This document shows positions 1 to 10,063 of a DNA stretch of 64,000 nt, in pieces. The DNA lies in assembly GCA_023954135.1 (NCBI GenBank), contig JAMLIN010000019.1, forward strand, positions 1-64,000, written 5' to 3'. Position 1 is the stretch's first letter, and each line of letters starts with the position of its first letter. The translations under genes and the position numbers were made by a program. The notes beneath the pieces are model-generated. The model ran no database searches, was not told the origin of the DNA, and saw only the letters and a list, made by a program, of their open reading frames with translations. This DNA comes from Burkholderiaceae bacterium (GTDB lineage: Bacteria; Pseudomonadota; Gammaproteobacteria; Burkholderiales; Burkholderiaceae_E).

Positions 1-3000
1 GGCACCACCAGCAGGCTGAGCACGGTGGACGTGATGAGCCCGCCGATCACCGCCACCGCCATGGGCGAGCGGAAGCTCATGTCCGCATCGCCCAGGGCGA
101 GGGCGATGGGGGTCATGCCCGCGCCCATGGCGAGCGTGGTCATGATGATCGGGCGGGCGCGCTTGTGGCAGGCGTCGAGCAGCGCGTCCAGGCGGCTCAT
201 GCCCGCGACGGCCGGCCGGCCGTCGCTGCCGTCGTGCCCGCGCCGCGCCACGATGGCGTACTCCACCAGCAGGATGGAGTTCTTGGTGGCGATGCCCATG
301 AGCATGATCAGCCCGATGAGCGAGGGCATGGAGAAGCTCTTGCCCGCCAGCAGCAATGCCACGAACGCGCCGCCGAGCGATAGCGGCAGCGCTGCCAGGA
401 TGGTGACGGGCTGCAGGAAATCCTTGAACAGCAGCACCAGCACGATGTAGATGCACACCACGCCCGTGAGCATGGCCAGGCCGAAGCTGGCGAAGAGCTC
501 CCCCATCATCTCGGCATCGCCCACGTCGATCAGGCGCACGCTGGCGGGCAGGTCGCGCACCGCGGGGAGCTGGCGCACCGCCTCGGTCACCTCGCCCAGG
601 CCTCGATCGCCCAGCTCGATCTCGAAGTTGACGTTGCGCGAGCGGTCGTAGCGGCTGATGACGGCCGGTCCGCCCGCCACCGAGAGCTGCGCCACCTCGC
701 CCAGCCGCACCGGGCCCCGGCTGCCCGGCACCGCGAGGCGCTCCAGCACCGACAGGTCCTCGCGCGCCGCGTTGTCCAGGCGCACGACGATGGGTATCTG
801 CCGCTGCGCGAGATTGAGCTTGGGCAGGTACTGCTCGTAGTCGCCCACGGTGGCCACGCGAAGCGTCTCGGCGATGGCCTGCGAGGTCACGCCCAGGTCG
901 GCGGCGCGCGCGAAGTCGGGACGCACCGCGATCTCGGGGCGCACCAGGCTGGCGGTCGAGCCGACCCCGCCGATGCCGGGAATGGTGCGCAGGCCCCGCT
1001 CCACGGAACGCGCCGCGTCGGCCAGGGCCTGCGGATCCTCGCTGGACAGCGCCAGGATGTACTTGTCGTTCGATCCGCCCAGGCCCACCTTGACGCGCAC
1101 GCCGGGCACGTCCTGCATGGCCGCGCGCAGGCGCTGCTCGATCACCTGCTTGCGCGGGCGCTCCTGGCGTGGCGTCATGCGCAGCGTGAGCGTGGCCTTG
1201 CGCGGATCCTCCGCGCCGCTTCCCGCGAAGGGGTCGGCGCCGGCCGATCCGCCGCCTATCGTCGTGTAGATGCTCTCCACGTGGCCGACGCCCATCGCGC
1301 GCTGCGTGGCGAGGGCGACGGCGGCGCGGGTGTCGGCCAGCTTGCTGCCGGGCGGCAGCTCGAGCGTCACCTGGGTCTGCGCGTTGTCGTCGGCCGGTAT
1401 GAAGCCCGAGGGCAGCAGCGGGATCAGCGCCAGCGAGCCCACGAAGAAGAGCAGCGCGCCGATGAGGGTGAGCACGCGGTGGGACAGGCACCATCGCGAG
1501 GCGCGCATGTACGTGGCCAGCCAGCGCGGCTCGCGCGCGGCGGCCACCATGGGCTTGAGCATGTAGGCCGCCATCATCGGCGTGAGCAGCCGTGCCACGA
1601 CCAGCGAGGCGAAGACCGCGAGCGCCGCGGTCCAGCCGAACTGCTTGAAGAAGCGCCCGGCGATGCCGCTCATGAACGCCGTGGGCAGGAACACCGCGAT
1701 CAGCGAGAACGTGGTGGCGATCACGGCCAGCCCGATCTCGTCGGCCGCTTCCATGGCCGCCTGGTAGGGCGTCTTGCCCATGCGCAGGTGGCGCACGATG
1801 TTCTCGACCTCGACGATGGCGTCGTCCACCAGGATGCCCACCACCAGCGACAGCGCGAGGAGCGTGATGATGTTGATCGAGAAGCCCAGCAGGTACATGC
1901 CGATGAAGGCCGGGATCACCGACAGCGGCAGCGCCACGGCCGAGATGATCGTGGCGCGCCAGTCGCGCAGGAACAGCCACACCACCACCACCGCGAGGAG
2001 GGCGCCCTCGTACAGCAGGCGCATCGAGCTGTCGTACTCGTCCTGCGCGATGTCCACGAAGTCCACCGTGCGCGTGAGCTCGAGATCGGGGTGCTCGGCC
2101 TGGAGCTGCTCCAGCGCCCTCTGCACGCCCGCGCCCACCTCCACCTCGCTCGCGCCGCGGCTGCGCGAGACCTCGAAGCCGATCACCGGCTGGTCGTCGA
2201 GCAGCGCGGCGCTGCGCGGCTCGGCCACGGTGTCGGTCACCGTGGCCACCTGATCCAGGCGGATGTGGCGCCCGCCCGAGATCGGGATCTCCAGCGCCGC
2301 GATCTCCTGCGCCGTCTGCACCGTGGCCAGCGTGCGCAGCGGCTGCTCGGCGCCGCCCAGCTCGGCGCGCCCGCCGGCGCTTTCCACCTGCACGTCGCGC
2401 AACTGGCGCGACACCTCGGCCGCCGTGGCGCCCAGCGCCTGCAGCCGCGCCGGGTCCAGCGCCACGAGCACCTCGCGCGTGACCCCGCCCACGCGCGTGA
2501 CCGCGCCCACGCCGGGCACGGCGAGCAGGCGCCGCGTGAGCGTGTCGTCCACGAACCACGACAACTCCTGCTCGTCCAGCTTGCCCGACGCGATGGCGAA
2601 GGCCAGGATGGGCTGGGCAGAGAGCTCCAGCTTGGTGACGATGGGGTCGCGCAGGTCGGCCGGCAGGTCGGCGCGCACGCGCGAGACCGCCGAGCGCACA
2701 TCGTCCACGGCCTCCTGCACGGGCTTCTCCAGCCGGAACTCGGTGGCGATGGTGGCCGTGCCGTCGGTCAGGGTGGTGGTGATGTGCTTGAGCCCCTGCA
2801 GGGTGGCGATGGCGTTCTCGATCTTGCGCGCCACGTCCGATTCGAGCTGTCCCGGCGCCGCTCCGGGCAGCGAGGCCGTGACCATGACGACGGGCAGGTC
2901 CATGTCGGGGAAGTTCTGCACCTTCATGGCGCGGAACGACAGCAGGCCGGCCAGCGTCAGCAGCACGAACACCATGGCTGCCGGGATGGGGTTCCTGATC

Positions 3001-3020
3001 GACCAGGCGGAGAGGTTCAT
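1..3020 (-). CDS. RND multidrug efflux permease (partial, C-terminus beyond window)
   Basis: Inner-membrane proton-driven drug exporter of the AcrB/MexB (HAE-1) type, the pump of a tripartite efflux system. The frame reads without a stop from the ATG at 3020 to base 1, about 1006 codons; relatives have about 1020-1080 residues, so only the extreme C-terminus is missing. Visible are the N-terminal transmembrane helix after MNLSAWSIRNP, the periplasmic porter region with QNFPDMDLP, and the proton-relay segment GILVDDAIVEVENI near residue 398-411 with its Asp pair. The second membrane bundle begins at DFLQPVTILAALPLSLGG. The start overlaps the adaptor stop as ATGA, so the two are translationally coupled. 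Substrate cannot be told. Confidence 0.95.
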   Translation of the reverse strand, partial: MNLSAWSIRNPIPAAMVFVLLTLAGLLSFRAMKVQNFPDMDLPVVMVTASLPGAAPGQLESDVARKIENAIATLQGLKHITTTLTDGTATIATEFRLEKPVQEAVDDVRSAVSRVRADLPADLRDPIVTKLELSAQPILAFAIASGKLDEQELSWFVDDTLTRRLLAVPGVGAVTRVGGVTREVLVALDPARLQALGATAAEVSRQLRDVQVESAGGRAELGGAEQPLRTLATVQTAQEIAALEIPISGGRHIRLDQVATVTDTVAEPRSAALLDDQPVIGFEVSRSRGASEVEVGAGVQRALEQLQAEHPDLELTRTVDFVDIAQDEYDSSMRLLYEGALLAVVVVWLFLRDWRATIISAVALPLSVIPAFIGMYLLGFSINIITLLALSLVVGILVDDAIVEVENIVRHLRMGKTPYQAAMEAADEIGLAVIATTFSLIAVFLPTAFMSGIAGRFFKQFGWTAALAVFASLVVARLLTPMMAAYMLKPMVAAAREPRWLATYMRASRWCLSHRVLTLIGALLFFVGSLALIPLLPSGFIPADDNAQTQVTLELPPGSKLADTRAAVALATQRAMGVGHVESIYTTIGGGSAGADPFAGSGAEDPRKATLTLRMTPRQERPRKQVIEQRLRAAMQDVPGVRVKVGLGGSNDKYILALSSEDPQALADAARSVERGLRTIPGIGGVGSTASLVRPEIAVRPDFARAADLGVTSQAIAETLRVATVGDYEQYLPKLNLAQRQIPIVVRLDNAAREDLSVLERLAVPGSRGPVRLGEVAQLSVAGGPAVISRYDRSRNVNFEIELGDRGLGEVTEAVRQLPAVRDLPASVRLIDVGDAEMMGELFASFGLAMLTGVVCIYIVLVLLFKDFLQPVTILAALPLSLGGAFVALLLAGKSFSMPSLIGLIMLMGIATKNSILLVEYAIVARRGHDGSDGRPAVAGMSRLDALLDACHKRARPIIMTTLAMGAGMTPIALALGDADMSFRSPMAVAVIGGLITSTVLSLLVV

Positions 3021-4183
3021 GGCCGACCCCCCTGATTCGTCGCTGCCCGCGTCTCGCGGGCCGGCGCTGGCGCCTGTTCCGGCTCCGGTGCGCCGGCCAC
3101 GCGCACCAGGTCGCCGTCGTTCAGGAAGGCGCCGCCCTGCTGCACGATGCGCGCGCCCGGCGCGAGGCCGTCGGTGATCTCCACGTCGGCGCCGTGGCGC
3201 TGGCCGGTCCGCACGCGGCGCATGGCGACGCGGGAATCCTCGTCCAGCTCGAAGACGTGGCTGAACCCGTCTCGCACCACCACGGCCGACAGCGGTACCG
3301 ACAGCGCGTCGCGCACGCCCAGCAGGAACTCGCCGCGCGCGAACATGCCGGCGCGGATGTCCGGGTGCGTGGGCAGGTCCACGTAGACCAGCGCATTGCG
3401 CGTGGCCGGATCCACCGTGGGCGCGAGCACGCGCACGGTCCCCTCCACCTGCGCGCCGCTGGCGGCGGTGACGGTGGCCGTGGCCCCGGGGCGCAGGCGC
3501 GGCAGGTCGCTGGAAGTGACCTCCGCGCGCCACTCCAGCCGGCCCTTGCTCACCATGCGGAACAGTTCCGTGCCCGCGCCCACCACCGCGCCCACGGTGG
3601 CCGTGCGCGCGGAGATCACGCCGCTGTCGGGGGCCAGCACCTTCGTATGCCCGAGCCGCAGCTGCTGCACCTCGAGCCCGGCCTGCGCGGCCTGCACGCG
3701 TGCCTGCGCCGTCTGCGCGGCGGTGGTGTATTGCTCGATCTGCTGCCGGCTCATGGCGCCCGAAGCGCTGAGCGCGCCCGCGCGCTTCGCATTGGCCTGC
3801 GCCTCGACCAGGGCGGCGCGCGCCTCGGCCAGGTTGGCGCGGGCCTGGGCCACGTCGGCCTGGATGGTCTCGGGAGCGAAGGTGGCCAGCACCTGGCCGG
3901 CGCGCACCGTGTCGCCCACGTTCACGCGCACCTCGGCCAGGCGCAGACCGCCGACCTCGGCGCCGATGCTGGCTTCCTCCCATGCGACCACGTTGCCGTT
4001 GGCCGGCAGGCGCTCGGCCACCGCGCCATGCACGGGCCGGGTGACGACCACGGTCAGCGCGGGGCGCGGCGCGGCTTCGGGGGCCGCCTGCTCCGCGCGC
4101 GGCGAGCAGGCGGCCACCAGCGCGGCGAGGAGGGTCAGGACGACCGGGGCGATGAGGGAGGAGAAGGGGGCCGGGTGCTGCAT
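3017..4183 (-). CDS. RND periplasmic adaptor lipoprotein (HlyD/AcrA family)
   Basis: Membrane fusion protein that links the downstream RND permease to an outer-membrane channel. It has 388 residues. The N-terminus is a lipoprotein signal with lipobox VAAC, lipidated Cys26. Then come a beta-barrel/lipoyl half (NGNVVAWEEASIGAEVGG, LAEVRVNVGDTVRAGQVLA), an alpha-helical hairpin rich in Ala, Gln and Arg (about residues 105-170), the second lipoyl half (VLAPDSGVISARTATVGAVV) and a C-terminal beta domain. The length is normal for the family. The stop is shared with the permease start in an ATGA overlap. No outer-membrane factor gene is visible; it may lie beyond position 1. Confidence 0.93.
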   Translation of the reverse strand: MQHPAPFSSLIAPVVLTLLAALVAACSPRAEQAAPEAAPRPALTVVVTRPVHGAVAERLPANGNVVAWEEASIGAEVGGLRLAEVRVNVGDTVRAGQVLATFAPETIQADVAQARANLAEARAALVEAQANAKRAGALSASGAMSRQQIEQYTTAAQTAQARVQAAQAGLEVQQLRLGHTKVLAPDSGVISARTATVGAVVGAGTELFRMVSKGRLEWRAEVTSSDLPRLRPGATATVTAASGAQVEGTVRVLAPTVDPATRNALVYVDLPTHPDIRAGMFARGEFLLGVRDALSVPLSAVVVRDGFSHVFELDEDSRVAMRRVRTGQRHGADVEITDGLAPGARIVQQGGAFLNDGDLVRVAGAPEPEQAPAPARETRAATNQGGRP

Positions 4184-4274
4184 GGAGGGGATCCGTTGTT
4201 ATTTCAGACTGCGGAAGTTCGGGGCGTGGCGACCGACGGAAGGCGCGTCGTGCGCGATGGCGCGAATCCGGCCG

Positions 4275-5891
4275 CTAGGAGGACACGTCGTGCCGCGGCG
4301 GCGCCGCCTCCAGCCCGGCGGCGCGCAGGATGTCCTCCACCCTGCGGGTCACCTCGGGTGTCATCGCGATCGGCCGGCCCCATTCGCGATCGGTCTCGCC
4401 GGGCAGCTTGCCGGTCGCGTCGATCCCCATCTTGGAACCGAGGCCCGAGACCGGCGACGCGAAGTCGAGATAGTCGATCGGCGTGTTCTCGACCAGGGTG
4501 GTGTCGCGCGCCGGGTCGACCCGGGTCGTGATCGCCCAGATCACCTGTTGCCAGTCGCGGACGTCGATGTCGTCGTCGGTGACCACGATGAACTTCGTGT
4601 ACATGAACTGGCGCAGGAAGCTCCAGATCCCGAACATCACCCGCTTGGCGTGGCCGGGATACTGCTTGCGCATCGAGACCACCGCCATCCGATACGAGCA
4701 GCCTTCGGGCGGCAGGTAGAAGTCGACGATCTCGGGGAACTGCCGGCGCAGGATCGGGACGAAGACTTCGTTCAGCGCGAGCCCGAGGACCGCGGGCTCG
4801 TCGGGAGGCCGGCCCGTGTAGGTGGAGTGATAGATGGCGTCGCGGCGCATCGTCAGCCGGTCGATGGTGAATACCGGGAACCAGTCGCGTTCGTTGTAGT
4901 AGCCGGTGTGGTCGCCGAAGGGGCCCTCGAGCGCCATCTCCCAGCCGCAGCGCGCCGCCGCGGGCAGCGCTTCGACCGAATCGAGCTCGAGCCCGGCGGC
5001 CCGGGCGTTGGCCAGCGTGGCGAGCCCGTCGGGATCGGGGCGGATGCCGCCCTCGAGGACGATCTCGGCGCGGGCCGGCACCTGCAGCGAGCTGCCGAGG
5101 CACGCGGCGAGCTCGGTGCGGGCGCCGCGCAGCAGGCCGGCGAACTGGTATTCCGACAGGGCGTCGGGCACCGGGGTCACCGCTCCGAGCATCGTCGCCG
5201 GATCGGCCCCGAGCACGGTGGCGATGGGGAAGGGCGGCGGCAGGCCGGCCGCGGGAGGATGCGCGGCGATGTGGTCGCGGAAGTCGAGGGCGCCGCCGCG
5301 ATGGGCGAGCCAGCGCATGATCGTCCGGTTCGGACCGATCACCTGCTGGCGATAGATGCCGAGGTTCTGGCGCTTGCGCGCCGGACCGCGGGTGACGACC
5401 AGTCCCCAGGTGATCAGCGGACCGGCGTCGCCCGGCCAGCAGGTCTGCACCGGCAGGGACGCGAGATCGACGTCGCTGCCCTCGAGCACGACCTCCTGGC
5501 AGGGCGCCGAACGCACCTGCTTCGGCGCCATCGCGAGCACCTGCCTGAGCATCGGCAGCTTGTCCCAGGCTTCGCGCAGCCCGCGCGGCGGCTCGGGTTC
5601 CTTCAGGTAGGCGAGCACCTCGCCGATCCCGCGCAGTTCCTCGATCCCCTGGGCGCCCATCCCGAGCGCGACCCGTCGCGGGGTGCCGAACAGGTTGGCG
5701 AGGACGGGCATCCCGAAGCGGCGTTCGCCGTCGACCGGCGCGTCGAACATCAGGGCAGGGCCGCCGGCGCGCAGGATCCGGTCGGCCAGTTCGGTCATCT
5801 CGAGTCTCGGCGAAACCGGTTTGTCAAGATGTTGCAATTCGCCCAGTTCGGAAAGTTTCTTAACGAAATCCCGTAAATCACTGTATTTCAC
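4275..5891 (-). CDS. ubiD: UbiD prenylated-FMN decarboxylase
   Basis: 3-octaprenyl-4-hydroxybenzoate carboxy-lyase of ubiquinone biosynthesis, using prenylated FMN made by UbiX. It has 538 residues, slightly longer than the usual 490-520. The N-terminus [19 protein letters not shown], the [12 protein letters not shown] block, [18 protein letters not shown] and [14 protein letters not shown] are typical. The start is GTG at 5891 with AAGGA seven bases upstream. Extra residues lie between IVLEGG and [13 protein letters not shown], about residues 285-320, where shorter homologues have only a short loop. The first 25 codons are clearly AT-richer than the rest. UbiX is not in the window. Confidence 0.93.
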   Translation of the reverse strand: MKYSDLRDFVKKLSELGELQHLDKPVSPRLEMTELADRILRAGGPALMFDAPVDGERRFGMPVLANLFGTPRRVALGMGAQGIEELRGIGEVLAYLKEPEPPRGLREAWDKLPMLRQVLAMAPKQVRSAPCQEVVLEGSDVDLASLPVQTCWPGDAGPLITWGLVVTRGPARKRQNLGIYRQQVIGPNRTIMRWLAHRGGALDFRDHIAAHPPAAGLPPPFPIATVLGADPATMLGAVTPVPDALSEYQFAGLLRGARTELAACLGSSLQVPARAEIVLEGGIRPDPDGLATLANARAAGLELDSVEALPAAARCGWEMALEGPFGDHTGYYNERDWFPVFTIDRLTMRRDAIYHSTYTGRPPDEPAVLGLALNEVFVPILRRQFPEIVDFYLPPEGCSYRMAVVSMRKQYPGHAKRVMFGIWSFLRQFMYTKFIVVTDDDIDVRDWQQVIWAITTRVDPARDTTLVENTPIDYLDFASPVSGLGSKMGIDATGKLPGETDREWGRPIAMTPEVTRRVEDILRAAGLEAAPPRHDVSS

Positions 5892-6211
5892 CGGATTTTC
5901 CTTGGCGATTTCGAGTGGCGGAATATTCGGCGCAATTCTGGCGCCAAGTTCGGCATTGACCGGCCGCTCGCCCGGTTCATAGAATTCGCCTTGTCCTTCG
6001 GAATCGATTCGACAGGGGCACCGAATATAGCGCGCGGATCCCGGTCGGTGGCCGGATCCGGAATTGCAGCGCGCACGAGGGGTTCAGTGACCATGCCCCA
6101 CGGTCGTCGCCGCCCGAGGCAGGGAGCGGGTGGCTCGATGGCGGCCGCAGAGCAATCGACAAGCACTCGCTCGAAGTGCCAGGCAGTCGGCGCATGTCGA
6201 CAGGAGGCCGG
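5892..6211. other. Intergenic region between divergent ubiD and the transglycosylase gene
   Basis: A 320-bp divergent spacer. It holds the ubiD Shine-Dalgarno, a candidate plus-strand promoter (listed separately) and an AGGAGG ribosome site at 6202-6207. Open frames run through it on both strands, but none has family features, so I see no gene here. Confidence 0.6.
5956..5985 (+). promoter_or_regulatory. Candidate sigma-70 promoter, TTGACC-18-TAGAAT
   Basis: TTGACC at 5956-5961 and TAGAAT at 5980-5985 are separated by 18 bases, a good match to sigma-70 spacing. It points at the transglycosylase gene, leaving a leader of about 220 bases. The assignment is inference from the hexamers only. Confidence 0.4.
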
Positions 6212-7174
6212 ATGCAAGACGCGAGCCATGCTTATCGCGCGGTCGGGGCGCACAACCCCGGGCGCGGTGCCGCGCGCGCGCGGTCGACCGGTGTCGTCGT
6301 CGCGGTCGCCGGAGTCGCCGTGCTCGCCGCCGCGCTGGGCAGCCTGCAGTCCGCCGACCCGATAGCCGAGCGCGCCCCGGCGGTCGAGTTGCGCCCGGTC
6401 GCCGCGCCGGCCCTGTCCGTGATGTCGATCGACCTCCTGCTGATCACACCCACCAACCCTGTGCCGATCACCCTCGGCGAGGATTCTCCGCTCGGTTCCC
6501 TCGAGGTACCCGCCCTCGATGCGCAGCAGCTCAATCTTGCCCGCTTCATCGCGCAGCGCTACCGGGTCGCCCTGGCCGACACCGAGAACTATGTGCGCTA
6601 TGCGTTCCTGGTGGCCGACGAGTTCTCGCTCGACCCCCTGCTGCTGCTCGCGGTGATGTCGATCGAGTCGAGCTTCAATCCGCGCGCCCGCAGCTCCAAG
6701 GGCGCCAAGGGCCTGATGCAGGTTCTCGCCCGGGTCCATACCGACAAGTTCGAGCCCTATGGCGGCACCGAGAAGGCCTACGACCCCCTGGTGAACATCC
6801 GGGTGGGGGCGCGCATCCTGCGTGACTACATCGTGCGCGACGGCTCGGTGCGCGCCGCGCTCAAGTCCTATGTCGGGGCGGCCCTGCTGTCGCACGATTA
6901 CGGCTACGGTCGCAAGGTCCTGCGCGAGCATGCCCGGCTGACGGCGGCCGCCGCGCCGGGCGACATCGCGATGCGATCGCCCGCCGGGCCCGTGCGCGGC
7001 ATCACCTCGTCGGGCAGCCCGGCGAAGTCGCGCGTCGCCGCCGACGCGCCGACGCCGATCCTCGCGCCCGAGGCCGGGCTGTCGGTCGATCATGGCACCG
7101 ATGCCGCGGCGGCCGATGCGCCGGCGCCGGCCGGCGCCGCCGGGGCGCCGGTCAAGGTCCAGGGATCGGGTTGA
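6212..7174 (+). CDS. Membrane-anchored lytic transglycosylase, SLT domain
   Basis: Cleaves peptidoglycan glycan strands in the periplasm. It has 320 residues. A hydrophobic segment near the N-terminus (VVVAVAGVAVLAAALG) should be a signal anchor. The SLT (Slt70/MltC-type) catalytic domain spans about residues 125-235. It contains MSIESSFNPRA, where the Glu near residue 151 is the catalytic acid, and the following KGAKGLMQV. The Ala/Pro-rich C-terminal tail looks disordered. I chose ATG 6212 because AGGAGG lies four bases upstream; GTG 6176 and ATG 6194 lack such a site. The 3' end overlaps the convergent aminotransferase by 23 bases. Confidence 0.88.
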   Translation: MQDASHAYRAVGAHNPGRGAARARSTGVVVAVAGVAVLAAALGSLQSADPIAERAPAVELRPVAAPALSVMSIDLLLITPTNPVPITLGEDSPLGSLEVPALDAQQLNLARFIAQRYRVALADTENYVRYAFLVADEFSLDPLLLLAVMSIESSFNPRARSSKGAKGLMQVLARVHTDKFEPYGGTEKAYDPLVNIRVGARILRDYIVRDGSVRAALKSYVGAALLSHDYGYGRKVLREHARLTAAAAPGDIAMRSPAGPVRGITSSGSPAKSRVAADAPTPILAPEAGLSVDHGTDAAAADAPAPAGAAGAPVKVQGSG

Positions 7175-8339
7175 ACCGGCCGAGGTGGCCGCGCAGGCGG
7201 CGCACCGCTTCCTCGAGGTTCTCCTGGCTCGTCGCATACGACAGGCGCAGATAGCGCTGCGGCTGGTTGGCTCCGAAATCCGCCCCGGGCACGAGCGACA
7301 CGTCGATCGCCTCGAGCAGCTCGGCGCAGAAGGCTTCGCTGTCGTCGGAGAACGGGCTGCAGTCGACGTAGACGTAGAAGGCGCCGTCGGGTTCGACCGG
7401 TACGCCGAAACCGAGCTCGCGCAGGGCCGGCACGATGTAGTCGCGCCGGGCGCGGAAGGCTTCGCGCCGCTCGTCGAAGATCTCCTGCGCCTCTCGGGTG
7501 AAGCAGGCGAGCGCGGCATGCTGTGCCAGGGCCGAAGGACAGATGACGAGGTTCTGCGCCAGCTTCTCGAACTCCGGCGCGAGGTGCTCGGGAACCACCA
7601 GCCAGCCGAGTCGCCAGCCGGTCATGTTGAAGTACTTCGAGAAGCTGTTGGCGACGATGACGTCGTCGCCCAGGGCGAGGGCGCTGTGGACATCGCCCGA
7701 GAAGTCGAGCCCCTGGTAGATCTCGTCGACGATGGCGAAGCCCCGGCGTTCCCGCACCGCTTCGATGATCCCGCCGAGCTCGTCGAAGGCGATCGTGGTG
7801 CCGGTCGGGTTGGCCGGGGTCGAGAGCAGGACACCGCGCGCCTGCGCGCCCCAGTGCGCCTCGAGGAGCGAGCGGCTCATCTGGAAACGGGTCGACGGGC
7901 CCACCGGCACCGGCACCGGCTCGCCGTCGAAGGCGGCGACGAAGTGCCGGTTGCAGGGATAGCCCGGATCGGTCAGCAGGACCCGGTCGCCCGGATCGAC
8001 GAGGGCACAGCAGGCCAGCGTCAGCGCGCCCGATGCGCCGGCGGTGACGAGGATCCGCGCCGGGGCGACGTCGATGCCGAAGCGCTGGGCGTACCAGCCC
8101 GAGATCGCCGTGCGCAGTTCGAGCGTGCCGTTGGACGGGGTGTAGCGGCTGCGGCCGGCGCGGGCGGCAGCTTCGAGCGCGTCGAGCACCGGGGGCGGGG
8201 CGGTGAAGTCGGGTTCGCCGATCGAGAGATGGATCACCGGATGGCCGGCCGCCTGCCGGGCCATGGCGCGGCCGACGAGCTCCATGACGCGAAACGGGGC
8301 GATCCGGCGCGTACGGCGCGCGAGGGACGGATAGGACAT
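7152..8339 (-). CDS. PLP-dependent class I/II aminotransferase
   Basis: Cytosolic fold-type I aminotransferase, 395 residues, normal length. HLSIGEPDFTAP is the substrate-loop region, PANPTGT contains the Asn that contacts PLP, IVDEIYQGLDF holds the Asp and Tyr, and NSFSKYFNMTGWRLGW carries the Schiff-base Lys at residue 235. Arg in YLRLSYA should bind the substrate carboxylate. The amino-acid substrate cannot be deduced; this subgroup is often called an alanine- or aspartate-type transaminase. I prefer ATG 8339 over the upstream in-frame start at 8360 because AGG stands seven bases before it. The gene is divergent from the FAD oxidoreductase. Confidence 0.9.
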   Translation of the reverse strand: MSYPSLARRTRRIAPFRVMELVGRAMARQAAGHPVIHLSIGEPDFTAPPPVLDALEAAARAGRSRYTPSNGTLELRTAISGWYAQRFGIDVAPARILVTAGASGALTLACCALVDPGDRVLLTDPGYPCNRHFVAAFDGEPVPVPVGPSTRFQMSRSLLEAHWGAQARGVLLSTPANPTGTTIAFDELGGIIEAVRERRGFAIVDEIYQGLDFSGDVHSALALGDDVIVANSFSKYFNMTGWRLGWLVVPEHLAPEFEKLAQNLVICPSALAQHAALACFTREAQEIFDERREAFRARRDYIVPALRELGFGVPVEPDGAFYVYVDCSPFSDDSEAFCAELLEAIDVSLVPGADFGANQPQRYLRLSYATSQENLEEAVRRLRGHLGRFNPIPGP

Positions 8340-8485
8340 TGCGGAGCCTGCCACAATCAAAGCCCGAATTTAACCGATCGCCGGGCCGCGGCCGGTCGCT
8401 GGCCGCAAGCGTGTCGTCGCCGCCGCGCCGATGCCCGTCCCGTGCCTGTTCGTCGCCCGTCCTGCAGCCTGCCGATGTCCGCCTG

Positions 8486-10003
8486 ATGTCTCGCCGCAAC
8501 CCCTCGACCGACCCAGCCTGGTTCGGGCGCCGCCTGCGCGCGGCGCTGCGCGGACGCGTCGAGGCCGATGGGGCGCGCTGGCCGGTCGCGCGGCCCGCGG
8601 ACGAGGCCGACCTGCGAGTGGCCACCGAGATCGCGGCACAGGCCGGCGTGCCGCTGGCGGTTCGCGGCGCCGGGCTGGACTCGCCGGGCATGGGAGGGGT
8701 GGATGCGCTGGTGCTCGATTGCCGGCAACTCGATGCCGTCCTCGATTTCGATCGCGATGCGGGCTGCATCGAGGCGCAGGCCGGGCTGACGCTTGCCGCG
8801 CTGGATGCGATCGCCGCGCCCCAGGGCTGGCGGCTGGCGCTCGATGCGCCGGGACGGGGCGCGTCGACCCTCGGCGGCCTGGTCGGGATCGACGCCCGCT
8901 TGCGGGCGAGCGCGGCCGTCGCGATCGGCTCGCGGCTCGAGGGGATCGAGGTACTGCTCGCCGACGGCACCGTCCAGCGATTCGGGCCCTTCGGCGTCGC
9001 CGATGCCACCCGTCTCGAAAGCACGCGCGCTTCGGCGCTGGTGTCGGGCCTGTTCGAGATCGCCGCCCGCGAGCGCGAGACGCTGGCGCGCGACTGGCCG
9101 ATGCGGGTCGTGCCGTCGCTCGGCTTTCGCTTCACGGCGCTCGGGGCGATCCCGGGGGCGGTGGGCGATGCCGGTGCCGCGGTGAACCTGGCGGGCCTGC
9201 TGGCGGGCTCGCGCGGTGCCCTGGCGATCAGCCAGCGGATCCGCCTGCGGCTCGATCGCCGGCCGGCGCATCGGCGCTGGCTCGCGCTTGCCGCGGATTC
9301 GTTTGCCGAGGGCCTCGTCCGCCTGCCGGCGATCGCCGGTCACGGGCCGGTGATGGCGGGCCTGTTCGATGCGTCGGCGCTGGCGCTTGCGCCCGGCCGC
9401 GCGCTCGCCGGCCTGCTCGGGCCCCTGCCCGCGGCCGGTGCGCTCCTGCTCGCGGAGTTCGAAGGCGAGGATGCCGCGCGAATCGAGGCCGGGCTCGGCC
9501 GGGTGCTGGCGACCTGCAGCGGATCGGGGCTGCGGCCGTTGCGCCTGCCCGCGTCCCTCGGGCAACGGCTCGCGACGCAGGTCGACGCGCTGCGCATGGC
9601 GCTGGCCGACACGGTGCCCGGACCGGCGGCGACGATCCTGCCCGAGGACTGCCGCCTGCCGCCCGAGCGCCTGGTCGAGGGCTGGCGCAGGATCGATGCC
9701 CTGCTCGCGGAGCGGCGCCTGCGGGTGCGGTGGTTCGCCGGGGGCCACGACGGTCGGCTCTCGCTGCGCGCCGCCGATCCCGCGAGCGCCCGCGCCATGG
9801 TGCGCGACGGCGCGCTCGCGGCCGCGGTATGCCGGATCGTGCGCGAGCTCGGCGGAGCGATCGACGGCGATCGGCTCGACCCGGCCGCTCGCGCCGCGCT
9901 GGTGCCCCTGCAGTTCGGCGCGGCGCTCGCGGCGGCGGGGGAGAAAGCGCGTGCCCTGTTCGATCCGCAGAACCGGCTCGCGCCTTTCGTCGGCGGCGCT
10001 TGA
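8486..10003 (+). CDS. FAD-binding (PCMH-type) oxidoreductase, GlcD/D-lactate dehydrogenase-like
   Basis: Predicted flavoprotein dehydrogenase of a hydroxy-acid-like substrate; 505 residues from ATG 8486. An N-terminal FAD-binding domain (about 35-215) shows VPLAVRGAG followed by a loop and DCRQLDAVLDFD. The FAD-linked oxidase C-terminal domain ends in RALFDPQNRLAPF, like the FDP-NPGK ending of GlcD/DLD. The cysteine-rich Fe-S domain that often follows in large YdiJ-type proteins is absent. The FAD loop reads RGAGLDSPGMGG instead of the common RGGGT-SG, so it is a divergent member. It sits 60 bases before zwf and may be cotranscribed. Substrate unknown. Confidence 0.75.
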   Translation: MSRRNPSTDPAWFGRRLRAALRGRVEADGARWPVARPADEADLRVATEIAAQAGVPLAVRGAGLDSPGMGGVDALVLDCRQLDAVLDFDRDAGCIEAQAGLTLAALDAIAAPQGWRLALDAPGRGASTLGGLVGIDARLRASAAVAIGSRLEGIEVLLADGTVQRFGPFGVADATRLESTRASALVSGLFEIAARERETLARDWPMRVVPSLGFRFTALGAIPGAVGDAGAAVNLAGLLAGSRGALAISQRIRLRLDRRPAHRRWLALAADSFAEGLVRLPAIAGHGPVMAGLFDASALALAPGRALAGLLGPLPAAGALLLAEFEGEDAARIEAGLGRVLATCSGSGLRPLRLPASLGQRLATQVDALRMALADTVPGPAATILPEDCRLPPERLVEGWRRIDALLAERRLRVRWFAGGHDGRLSLRAADPASARAMVRDGALAAAVCRIVRELGGAIDGDRLDPAARAALVPLQFGAALAAAGEKARALFDPQNRLAPFVGGA

Positions 10004-10063
10004 CCCGGCTGCCGTCGAAGTTTCACTCGACGCGGCCGCTCGCTTGCGGCGATCATCGATGCC

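Noticed and set aside
1281-3035. A 584-codon plus-strand frame opposite the RND permease
   Set aside because: His/Arg/Gly-rich translation without motifs; the minus-strand permease is unmistakable, and its frame simply has no stop inside the window.
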